59,355 bases of DNA. Source: an uncultured Succinivibrio sp. Lineage in GTDB: Bacteria > Pseudomonadota > Gammaproteobacteria > Enterobacterales > Succinivibrionaceae. Below are positions 52,304-59,355 of this stretch, piece by piece. The first letter of the stretch is position 1. The number at the start of each line of letters is the position of its first letter. Below the pieces are notes generated by a model. The model saw only the letters and a list, made by a program, of their open reading frames with translations. It searched no databases and was not told where the DNA came from. The stretch lies in the NCBI GenBank assembly GCA_900767695.1, contig CAAGAC010000019.1, positions 1 to 59,355 of the forward strand, written 5' to 3'. The position numbers were made by a program, and so were the translations under genes.

Positions 52304-52977
52304 GCGTCCAGGGCTTCCTGAAAGCCCTTCATCGCCGCGCGGCGATCCTTCTGGCCAAAGAAGGCCGAGCCCACCACGAAGACCCTGGCGCCGGCGTCGG
52401 CGATCTCGCGGATGTTGGAGGCGGAAACCCCGCCGTCGACCTCGATGAGGATCTTGCGGGCGGTCTCCCTGACCGCCATGCGCCTGACGTCCTCGACCTT
52501 GCGCACGCAGGAGGGGATGAGCTTCTGCCCGCCGTAGCCCGGGTTCACCGTCATCACGAGCACGAAGTCCAGGCGGTCCCAGAGGTAGGAGAGCATCTGG
52601 GGCGGGGTCGACGGGTTGAGCGCCAGCCCTGCCTTGAGTCCGCGCGACTGGATGTGCGCAAGCATCCTCTCTGCGTGGGGGCAGGCCTCGGGGTGGAAGG
52701 AGATCCACGAGGCGCCGGCGTCGGCGTAGGCGTCGACGATGGCGTCGTTTACAGGATCAACCATGAGATGCACGTCGAAGATGGCGTCGGGGAAGCGCCT
52801 GCGCAGCTGCTTTAGGAACATCGGCCCGAAGGTGAGGTTCGGGACGAAGTGGAAGTCCATGACGTCGAAGTGGATGACGTCGGAACCGGCGTCGAGCGCG
52901 TCCTGCACGTCGTCGCCGAGCCTCAGCAGGTCGGCCGAGAGGATCGAGCCTGCGATGAGGAACTTCTTATCTGCCAT
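52300..52977 (-). CDS. rpe: ribulose-phosphate 3-epimerase
   Basis: Interconverts ribulose-5-phosphate and xylulose-5-phosphate. 225-residue TIM barrel: IAGSILSADLLRLGDD, DVIHFDVMDFHFVPNLTFG with metal-site His and Asp, DVHLMVD, FHPEA, LALNPSTPP, VMTVNPGYGGQKLI, IEVDGGVS, and FVVGSAFF. The start MADKKFLIAGS overlaps the damX 3' end by 11 bases; a start 16 codons up is rejected. Coupled to gph. Confidence 0.96.
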   Translation of the reverse strand: MADKKFLIAGSILSADLLRLGDDVQDALDAGSDVIHFDVMDFHFVPNLTFGPMFLKQLRRRFPDAIFDVHLMVDPVNDAIVDAYADAGASWISFHPEACPHAERMLAHIQSRGLKAGLALNPSTPPQMLSYLWDRLDFVLVMTVNPGYGGQKLIPSCVRKVEDVRRMAVRETARKILIEVDGGVSASNIREIADAGARVFVVGSAFFGQKDRRAAMKGFQEALDA

Positions 52978-54871
52978 TTGATGAAAGCCTTTTCTCTGTC
53001 TGGATGCGATCGAAAGTCTTGGCAAAGGGGCGGTTGGCGCGAAGCGAGCCGGGCAGCCTGCGCGCGTCGCGCAGCGCCGCGGCGGGCGACGCGTAGTCGC
53101 CGGTCACCAGCACGTACCAGGGCCTGCCCTCGCGAGTGGTCTCGTAGATCCAGTAGCGCCCGGAGACCGCGGCGGAGGCCTGCACGACCTGATCGCGGCT
53201 GCGCCCTGCTATGACCTGCAGGCTGTAGTGGTTCGGGTCCTTGGAGTCAAGCTCGGCCGAGGCGCCGGGAACCCCGCCGCCGTAGCGGTAGACTCGCGGC
53301 GAGGGTCTTGCGGCGGCGCGGCGCTGCTGCCTTGCCTGCGCCTTCTCCTGCCTGGGCTTGGCAGGCCGATCGTCAAGAGCGGCTGCCGCGCGGTCGGCGA
53401 TGGCCTTGGCCTTCGCCTGCTCGTCGGCGGCGGCCTGGGCCTCGGCCTTGTGCTCCTGTGCAAACTTCAGATCAGCCTGGCGCTTGGCCTCGGCCTCCCT
53501 GGCAAGCGTGGCCTCCTCGTCGGCGATGTCCTTCTGCCGAAGCGAGTTGTCAGCGCGCGAGAGCGTGCCGTCGGCGGCCTTGCCGGCGTCAGGGGCCGCC
53601 TTGGCTCCGTCCCTTACTTCAGATCCTTCCACTCCGCGTCGGGGTAATCCCGGATCTTTTCCTGATCCGGCCTCGCTGTTCTCGATCTTCTCGAGCGTGT
53701 CGCCACGTAGTGTCACGGAGTTTTTGGAAGTGGCATCTGGAGTCTTGGCCTCGATGCCATCGCCCACGTCCTGGAGCAGCGCGCCGTCGTCCTTCTGGGC
53801 GGTGTCGGCGGTTCCCTTGGGCGCGTTCTGGTCAACCTTGATGTCGCCAACCGCAGGCTTGGAGGTGCGAAGCGGATTGGCCTCGGCTGATGCATTGGCA
53901 TCGGCCTGGGCATCGCCTGATGCGGCGCTGCCGCCCTGCGCGGCGCTGCCGCCATCCTGCGCGCCTGCCTGGGCCGAGGCGCTGCCGGAGGCGCCTGCCT
54001 GGGCGCCCTGCTGCACCTCCTCGGTCTGGGCTCCGCCCTTGCCCCCGAAGATGCTCGAGAGGAAGCCGGTGCCCATGAAGAGCGGGACCATGCACGCGAG
54101 CACGATGACCACGCACACGATCGTTATGAAGATTCCGGCGCCGTGCTTGCGGCGCCCCTCCCCGGGCTCCCCGCCCGGGCCGGGCATGCCGCCCGCTGCG
54201 TTCTTAGGATCTGCCATGAGGTTCTCCGTCTGTCTGATTACTGCACCTATATTACCCTTGCACTGGGAGAGCACAACGGAAAGCGCCGGCATCACGGCGC
54301 TGAAAACGTCTGAAAGCCCCGCCCGCTCGTAGAGTCCGCGCGCCACCTCGAGGCTCTGGGCCTGGGTGAGCGAGGGCATCGCGAACTCCTCCATCTTCGG
54401 GTTGCGGGTCTCGCGCACCGCCTGCGCCGCCCACAGCGGGTGGCAGGAGGCGAGGAAGGCGAAGCGGCCGCTGCCGCTCACCTGCGCGCAGAGGGTCTCG
54501 AGCTCCGAGAAGAATCCCAACACCGCCTTGTCGATATCGTCGGCGATGACGAGGATCTTGCGGCGGCCGGGGATCGGCACCTTGCGCAGGTTGTCGGGGA
54601 GGTTCAATGAGAGATCCCACTTGCTCCCCGGCAGCAGCTGCTGCAAAAAGAGCTCGCGAAGCTGCCTTGGATCCTGATCGCGCGTGCAGGGCAGGAAGAT
54701 GGTCTGGTAGCGGGGCTCGAGCATCGACGAGACCTGCTCGCAGGCCGTGGTGCGCCCGCTCCCGCTGTCGCCTGAGAGCAGGACGAACTTGCCCTCGGCG
54801 TCGAGGGCCTGGACTATGGACGAGGCGAACTGCGCCTCGATGCCCGAGATGACGGCGCTGCTGTCAGCCAC
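52967..54871 (-). CDS. damX: cell-division protein DamX (AAA + SPOR)
   Basis: Inner-membrane division-ring protein that binds denuded septal peptidoglycan. 634 residues from a GTG start with AAGGGG upstream, overlapping the aroB end by 8 bases. N-terminal ATPase-like domain about 1-220 (LLSGDSGSGRTTACEQV Walker A, ILVIADDID Walker B), membrane segment about 247-268 (FITIVCVVIVLACMVPLF), long periplasmic low-complexity linker rich in Ala/Gly/Gln then Lys/Glu/Ala, and SPOR domain about 555-620 (HYSLQVIAGRSRDQVV, YWIYETTREGRPWYVLVTGD). The linker is larger than in Escherichia coli DamX (428 residues). dam itself is absent from its usual place after damX. Confidence 0.92.
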   Translation of the reverse strand: MADSSAVISGIEAQFASSIVQALDAEGKFVLLSGDSGSGRTTACEQVSSMLEPRYQTIFLPCTRDQDPRQLRELFLQQLLPGSKWDLSLNLPDNLRKVPIPGRRKILVIADDIDKAVLGFFSELETLCAQVSGSGRFAFLASCHPLWAAQAVRETRNPKMEEFAMPSLTQAQSLEVARGLYERAGLSDVFSAVMPALSVVLSQCKGNIGAVIRQTENLMADPKNAAGGMPGPGGEPGEGRRKHGAGIFITIVCVVIVLACMVPLFMGTGFLSSIFGGKGGAQTEEVQQGAQAGASGSASAQAGAQDGGSAAQGGSAASGDAQADANASAEANPLRTSKPAVGDIKVDQNAPKGTADTAQKDDGALLQDVGDGIEAKTPDATSKNSVTLRGDTLEKIENSEAGSGKDPGLPRRGVEGSEVRDGAKAAPDAGKAADGTLSRADNSLRQKDIADEEATLAREAEAKRQADLKFAQEHKAEAQAAADEQAKAKAIADRAAAALDDRPAKPRQEKAQARQQRRAAARPSPRVYRYGGGVPGASAELDSKDPNHYSLQVIAGRSRDQVVQASAAVSGRYWIYETTREGRPWYVLVTGDYASPAAALRDARRLPGSLRANRPFAKTFDRIQTEKRLSSNGR

Positions 54872-55973
54872 GCTCTTGCCCCTTCAATGAGGAAATGAGA
54901 GCCCTTGCCTCGTCGTCGGAGACATCCGAGTACACGGCGGCCTCGCCAAAGCGCTTTAAAAGCACGTAGCGGATCGCGCCGTGGCGCACCTTCTTGTCGT
55001 GGCGCATGAGGCGGATGAAGTCCTCGGGCCCCATGCTCTCGGGGATCTCGGTGGGCAGGCGGCAGGCCCTCACGAGGGCCCTGAGCCTTTCAAACTCGTC
55101 ATGAGTGATATAGCCGCGCCTCTCCGAGAGCGCGCCCGCGATGACCATGCCAAGGCCCACGCCCTCGCCGTGAAGCCAGGTGCCGAAGCCCAGAAAGGCC
55201 TCGATGGCGTGCCCGAAGGTGTGGCCGAAGTTGAGGATCGCCCTCACCCCGCCCTCGCGCTCGTCGCGCGAGACCACGTCGGCCTTGACCTCGCAGCACC
55301 TGCCGATGATGTGGGAGAGCACCTCGCCGTCGTGCTCGAAGACTCTTCCAGAGTTCTCCTCGAGGTACTTGAAGAACTCCGTGTCGCAGATGGCGGCGGT
55401 CTTGATGATCTCGCCCATGCCGGCAGCTATCTCGCGGGAAGGCAGGGTCCTTAGCGTCTCAAGATCAGCCACCACCGCCTTGGGCTGGTGGAAGGCCCCG
55501 ATCATGTTCTTGCCAAGCGGGTGGTTGATGGCTGTCTTGCCGCCGACTGACGAGTCGACCATCGCAAGCAGCGTGGTCGGAAGCTGGATGAATGGCACCC
55601 CGCGCTGGTAGCAGGCGGCGGCAAAGCCCGCCATGTCGCCGACCACGCCGCCGCCCAGGGCGGCGACCGCGCAGTCGCGGCCAAAGCCCGACTCTAAAAG
55701 CGCGGTTAGGATCTGCATCCACGAGTCTACGGTCTTGTACTTCTCGCCGTCCTTCAAGATGCAGGACTTGACCTTGAAGCCTGCGGCCTCAAGGGACTTT
55801 GAAGCCTTCTCAAGATAGAGCGGCCCCACGGTGTCGTTGGTGACCACCATGATGTCGGTGCGGCCGCCGAGCGCCTGACGCGCCTCAGTGCCCGCATCAA
55901 TGCCGCTTCCGCTTCCGATGACTATCGGATAGGAACGGTCGCCAAGCCCGACCTCGATTCTGCGCTGACTCAT
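54864..55973 (-). CDS. aroB: 3-dehydroquinate synthase
   Basis: Second shikimate-pathway step, DAHP to 3-dehydroquinate, NAD- and metal-dependent. 369 residues: VVTNDTVGPLYLEK, DGEKYKTVDSWMQILTALLE, VAALGGGVVGDMAGFAAACY (nucleotide loop), QLPTTLLAMVDSSVGGKTAI, NHPLGKNMIGAFHQP, and metal ligands in the EIIKTAAI, FGHTFGHAIE and HGEGVGLGM blocks. GGGGGCAG precedes the chosen ATG, 13 bases after aroK. Overlaps damX. Confidence 0.97.
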   Translation of the reverse strand: MSQRRIEVGLGDRSYPIVIGSGSGIDAGTEARQALGGRTDIMVVTNDTVGPLYLEKASKSLEAAGFKVKSCILKDGEKYKTVDSWMQILTALLESGFGRDCAVAALGGGVVGDMAGFAAACYQRGVPFIQLPTTLLAMVDSSVGGKTAINHPLGKNMIGAFHQPKAVVADLETLRTLPSREIAAGMGEIIKTAAICDTEFFKYLEENSGRVFEHDGEVLSHIIGRCCEVKADVVSRDEREGGVRAILNFGHTFGHAIEAFLGFGTWLHGEGVGLGMVIAGALSERRGYITHDEFERLRALVRACRLPTEIPESMGPEDFIRLMRHDKKVRHGAIRYVLLKRFGEAAVYSDVSDDEARALISSLKGQERG

Positions 55974-55986
55974 TGCTGCCCCCGTC

Positions 55987-56508
55987 TTAGTCCAGTTCCC
56001 TGAGACGCCTGCGGATCTCCGCCACGCACGCTCGCACGCCAAGGCGGCCGCTGTCGATGATGATATCCCCGATGCTCGTGTAGAGCGGATCGCGGTAGGC
56101 GAAAATCTCGGCCAGCCTGCCGCGCCGGTCCTCGGTCGCGATCATCGGGCGGTTCTGATCGTGCATCGTGCGCTGGTACTGCGCGTCGACATCGGCGCGC
56201 AGGTAGACGACCACGCCCGCGTCCTTGAGGATCCCGAGGTTCTCGGGGGTGACGACCACGCCACCGCCGGTGGCGATGACCGCCTCGAAGTTGAGCGAGT
56301 CCTTGAGGATCGCTGTCTCGCGGCGGCGGAAGCCCGCCTCGCCCTCCTGCTTGAATATCTCGGGAATGGACATGCCGCACTTCATGACGATGCGCTCGTC
56401 AAGATCGATGAAGGGCTTGCCGAGCACCAGCGCAAGGCTCCTGCCCACGCTGGTCTTGCCGGCCCCCATGGGCCCTACCAGGTACACCCTCGACGGGCAC
56501 TCGGACAT
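55987..56508 (-). CDS. aroK: shikimate kinase I
   Basis: Phosphorylates shikimate at the 3-OH. 173 residues: P-loop LVGPMGAGKTSVGRSLA, FIDLDERIVMKCGMSIPEIF, EAGFRRRETAIL (shikimate binding), VIATGGGVV, and the lid Arg region RGRLAEIFAYRDPLY. GGGAGG lies 4 bases before the ATG; a second ATG four codons up is less favourable. First gene of aroK-aroB-damX-rpe-gph, divergent from mrcA across 182 bp. Confidence 0.97.
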   Translation of the reverse strand: MSECPSRVYLVGPMGAGKTSVGRSLALVLGKPFIDLDERIVMKCGMSIPEIFKQEGEAGFRRRETAILKDSLNFEAVIATGGGVVVTPENLGILKDAGVVVYLRADVDAQYQRTMHDQNRPMIATEDRRGRLAEIFAYRDPLYTSIGDIIIDSGRLGVRACVAEIRRRLRELD

Positions 56509-56690
56509 GTTTCCTCCCAAGGCGCAGGGCGCCCCTTGCCAATGGTAAAATATTCAGATTGCGGCGCCGCCGTGTTGCAAGGCGGCCCGCCCGATTTTTC
56601 CAATAATATCATTAACAGGCGGCGGCCACCCCTGCTTGGCTTAGCCCTGGCAGGGCGGCGCGTCCGCCCTGCGCGGGCCTCCCGCGATGG

Positions 56691-59243
56691 ATGTGCGCTT
56701 TGCGAAAACTGCTAGGTTCAGTCTTCTGGGCCGCCCTCTTCATGGGCGCCGTGTCCTCGGCCGCAGCTGCCGGCTTCTACTACAAGGCCCTGGGCGATCT
56801 GCCCGACGTCACCGAGCTCAAGAAGGTGACCTTCGAGACCCCGATGCAGATCTTCACGTCAGACGGCAAGCTCATCGGCGAGTTCGGCGAGGCCAAGAGG
56901 ATCCCGGTGCCGCTTGACGCCATTCCGCTAAAGCTTCGGCAGGCCTTCCTTGCAATCGAGGACAGCCGCTTCTACGAGCACTCGGGCATCGATCCCATCG
57001 GCATCATGCGCGCCGTCGCGGTCGCGGTGGGAAACTCGGGCAACGCCACCCAGGGCGCCTCGACCATCACCCAGCAGGTGGCGAGGAACTTCTTCCTGAC
57101 CCGCGAGAAGACCATCAAGCGCAAGCTCAAGGAGATGTTCATCTCGCTGCGCATCGAGCAGATCCTCACCAAGGACGAGATCCTGGAGCTCTACCTCAAC
57201 AAGATCGCCCTGGGCCACAACGCCTACGGCGTGGCGGCGGCCGCGCAGATCTACTACGGCAAGGATCTCAAGGATCTGACCTTAGGCGAGATGGCTACCA
57301 TCGCCGGGCTGCCCAAGGCTCCTTCCAACCTCAACCCGATCTCAAATCCCGAGCGCTCGCGCGACCGCCGCGCGGTGGTGCTCGCGCGCATGGTCGATCA
57401 GGGCTTCATCACCAGGGCCGAGGCGGACGCGGCCAACGCCGAGCCCTACAAGGCCGTAAAGCACGGCGCCAGGCTTGAGGCCTACGCGCCGTACGTTGCC
57501 GAGAACGCCCGCCAGTTCGCGCTCGACACCTTCGGCGAGAGCGCCTACACCGACGGACTTAAGATCTACACCACGGTCAACTCCGCGCGCGCCGAGGCGG
57601 GCCACCTCGCGGTGTTCAAGGGCGTGACCGCCTACGACCACCGCCACGGCTACCGCGGGCCTGCTGGCAATGTGCGCGAGATAAAGGGCTTCGTGGACAA
57701 CCAAGACGGCCGCGACCACGTGCTGCGCGGCTACGACCACTACCACTACATCTTCCCGGCAATCGTCGCCTCGGTTGACGACAAGGCCAAGACCGCCTCC
57801 ATCATCAAGATCGGCGGCCAAAGCGGAACCATCGCCTGGGAGAACATGAAGTGGGCGTCGGCATTCAAGACCGACCGCTCGCAGGGCCCCGCCCCGCGCA
57901 AGCCTTCGGACATCATGCGGCAGGGCGACATCATCTACTACTACAAGGCCGACTCGGGAGCCGACGTACTCACCCAGCTTCCGCAGGTCGAGTCGGCCCT
58001 CGTGGCGCTCAACCCCTATGACGGCGGCATCGAGGCTCTGGTCGGCGGCTTTGACTTTGAGAAGAGCAAGTTCGACCGCACCACCCAGGCCAAGCGCCAG
58101 GTCGGCTCGAACTTCAAGCCATTCCTCTACTCCTCCGCCGTGGCCAAGGGGATCTCCATAAACTCGCTCTTCATGGACGAGCCCATCAGGACCTGGGACC
58201 CGGGCTCGCGCACCTGGTGGGAGCCCAAGAACACGCCAAACCGCTACGACGGCATCATGACGCTGCGCGAGGGACTGGCCCGCTCGAAGAACATGGTCTC
58301 GGTGCGCCTCATCAGGCAGGTCGGCGTGCACAACGCGGTGACCCACATCCAGAAGTTCGGCTTCGACATTCCGAGATCGCAGCAGGTCGAATCGATGGCC
58401 CTTGGCACCGTCGAGGTCACCCCGCTTGACCTCGTCACCGGCTACGCGACCTTCTCAAACGGCGGCTACAAGATCACCCCCTACCTCATCACCAAGGTGG
58501 TGAAGGACGGCAGCGTGATCTACGAGGCCAAGCCCAAGCGCGCCGATCCGAACGCGCCTGACCGCGTCATCAACGGGATCGATCTCGCCTACGACGACAG
58601 CGTGCCGGAGAACCCGGATCTCGCACCGCAGGTGCTCTCCCACGGCAACGCCTACATCGTGGCCGACATGATGCGCTCGGTGATCTACGGAGGCGAGGGC
58701 GTCACCGGCCCCTACTGGGGCACCGGCGGCAGGGCGCAGGCCATCACGAAGCGCACCGATCTGCACGGCAAGACCGGCACCACCAACGACGTGCACGACG
58801 CCTGGTTCTCAGGGTTCAACACCAACCTGGTGGCGACATCCTGGATGGGATTTGACACCGACCGCGATCTTGGCTACTCGGCAACCCAGGGTCCTGAGGG
58901 CGGCGCGTACTCCGCGCTGCCGGTTTGGGCGGAGTTCTTCAAGCGCGCTGAAGAGGGAGTGCCGCAGACTCCGATGCCCAAGCCGCTGGACGTCATGCAG
59001 TGCACGAACCAGGGCATCACCGACATCTGCCTCAAGGGCTCGACCGCAGTCTCCGAAGGCGGCTTAGACGACGGGCTGGTCGGTGACGACGGCACCGTGA
59101 GCGGCGACGGAGCTTCTGGCGATGCAGCAGCGCCCGCAGGCGGCGACGGCGGCCAGGGCGCTCAGGGCGGCCAGGCCCCTGCCCCGGCTCCTTCCCAGGG
59201 CAACAGCAGCAACACTGGCACTGGGTCGGACGACATCTTCTGA
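56691..59243 (+). CDS. mrcA: penicillin-binding protein 1A
   Basis: Bifunctional peptidoglycan synthase, 850 residues. N-terminal membrane anchor about 5-27 (LLGSVFWAALFMGAVSSAAA), glycosyltransferase domain about 60-225 (AIEDSRFYEHSGIDPIGIMR with the catalytic Glu, GASTITQQVARN, KLKEMFISLRIEQILTKDEI), and transpeptidase about 400-750 with SxxK in VGSNFKPFLY, SxN in LARSKNMVSV and KTG in LHGKTGTTNDV. The C-terminal 60 residues are Gly/Ala/Ser/Asp-rich and low complexity. No ribosome site is evident at the ATG; a TTG three codons in is an alternative. The mrcA-aroK divergent arrangement is conserved in gammaproteobacteria. Confidence 0.95.
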   Translation: MCALRKLLGSVFWAALFMGAVSSAAAAGFYYKALGDLPDVTELKKVTFETPMQIFTSDGKLIGEFGEAKRIPVPLDAIPLKLRQAFLAIEDSRFYEHSGIDPIGIMRAVAVAVGNSGNATQGASTITQQVARNFFLTREKTIKRKLKEMFISLRIEQILTKDEILELYLNKIALGHNAYGVAAAAQIYYGKDLKDLTLGEMATIAGLPKAPSNLNPISNPERSRDRRAVVLARMVDQGFITRAEADAANAEPYKAVKHGARLEAYAPYVAENARQFALDTFGESAYTDGLKIYTTVNSARAEAGHLAVFKGVTAYDHRHGYRGPAGNVREIKGFVDNQDGRDHVLRGYDHYHYIFPAIVASVDDKAKTASIIKIGGQSGTIAWENMKWASAFKTDRSQGPAPRKPSDIMRQGDIIYYYKADSGADVLTQLPQVESALVALNPYDGGIEALVGGFDFEKSKFDRTTQAKRQVGSNFKPFLYSSAVAKGISINSLFMDEPIRTWDPGSRTWWEPKNTPNRYDGIMTLREGLARSKNMVSVRLIRQVGVHNAVTHIQKFGFDIPRSQQVESMALGTVEVTPLDLVTGYATFSNGGYKITPYLITKVVKDGSVIYEAKPKRADPNAPDRVINGIDLAYDDSVPENPDLAPQVLSHGNAYIVADMMRSVIYGGEGVTGPYWGTGGRAQAITKRTDLHGKTGTTNDVHDAWFSGFNTNLVATSWMGFDTDRDLGYSATQGPEGGAYSALPVWAEFFKRAEEGVPQTPMPKPLDVMQCTNQGITDICLKGSTAVSEGGLDDGLVGDDGTVSGDGASGDAAAPAGGDGGQGAQGGQAPAPAPSQGNSSNTGTGSDDIF

Positions 59244-59267
59244 CGAAGATCGGAAAGCCAAGAACGC

Positions 59268-59297
59268 GCGCCCGGCGGGGAAACCTGCCGGGGGCGC
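59268..59297 (+). terminator. imperfect hairpin after mrcA
   Basis: GCGCCC..GGC / GCC..GGGCGC with a 2-base bulge, between the convergent ends of mrcA and the partial gene. Weak T content. Confidence 0.35.
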
Positions 59298-59313
59298 TTG
59301 CATCAGGATCCTG

Positions 59314-59355
59314 CTAGTCGGGCATCGTCATGTAGTCGTAGAGGGGGCAGATCGG
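59314..59355 (-). CDS. 3' end of a gene entering from the right edge (partial)
   Basis: The last 13 codons of a possible minus-strand gene: PICPLYDYMTMPD then TAG. The rest lies outside the window. Not recognisable; it could also be chance open frame. Confidence 0.3.
   Translation of the reverse strand, partial: PICPLYDYMTMPD

Overview
The window is GC-rich (by eye above 60%) chromosomal DNA of a motile gammaproteobacterium. Three things point there: the polar-flagellum gene set (flgO/P/T, FlrB/FlrC, CheV, a FliT/FlaI-like chaperone, Maf); the ordered block aroK-aroB-damX-rpe-gph-trpS with divergent mrcA; and the parE/yqiA/cpdA/nudF neighbourhood. An Aeromonadales or Succinivibrionaceae relative is possible, but I cannot fix the genus. 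I see no IS element, integrase, rRNA or CRISPR array.

Layout. 1-4.6 kb is metabolic: an alpha/beta hydrolase, glgC, and mtnN coupled to a CbiB-like gene. 4.7-13.8 kb is a flagellar/chemotaxis block (cheR, cheV, flgA, flgM, flgN, flgP, flgO, flgT), interrupted between flgM and flgN by an ssb-like gene and a CobS/MoxR-type AAA+ ATPase. 13.9-19.3 kb has tRNA-Arg(CCU), an unknown gene, an operon flrB-flrC-TRAP binding protein, and two paralogous small membrane proteins with sigma-28-like promoters. 19.4-25.6 kb has a membrane metallophosphoesterase, a LysR regulator and purL. 25.7-29.4 kb has a 46-residue basic protein with its own promoter and terminator, then fliS, a FliT/FlaI-like gene and a Maf glycosyltransferase. 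29.4-36.2 kb has a C26 amidohydrolase, the metQ1-metQ2-msrA operon, an MFS transporter, hldE and a rhodanese. 36.4-46.9 kb is glgP, flhB, parE, a QseBC-like two-component pair, yqiA, cpdA and nudF. 47-59 kb is a dihydroorotase, a TRAP binding-protein gene broken by an amber codon, trpS, an oxidoreductase gene broken by a 19-bp duplication, gph-rpe-damX-aroB-aroK and mrcA.

How it fits together. Sigma-54-type sites precede flgO and fliS, and a near match precedes flrB. Sigma-28-type sites precede flgM and the small membrane-protein genes. This is the polar-flagellar hierarchy in which FlrB/FlrC drive sigma-54 genes and FlgM holds back sigma-28.

The most striking feature is upstream of the metQ pair. 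A promoter is followed by a short leader peptide with a Cys/Met cluster (CCMRMCMM), a hairpin over those codons, a segment at the leader stop codon complementary to the terminator, and then a 12-bp intrinsic terminator. This has the architecture of ribosome-mediated attenuation, and the operon it precedes (two methionine-family binding proteins and methionine sulfoxide reductase A) fits the amino acids in the peptide.
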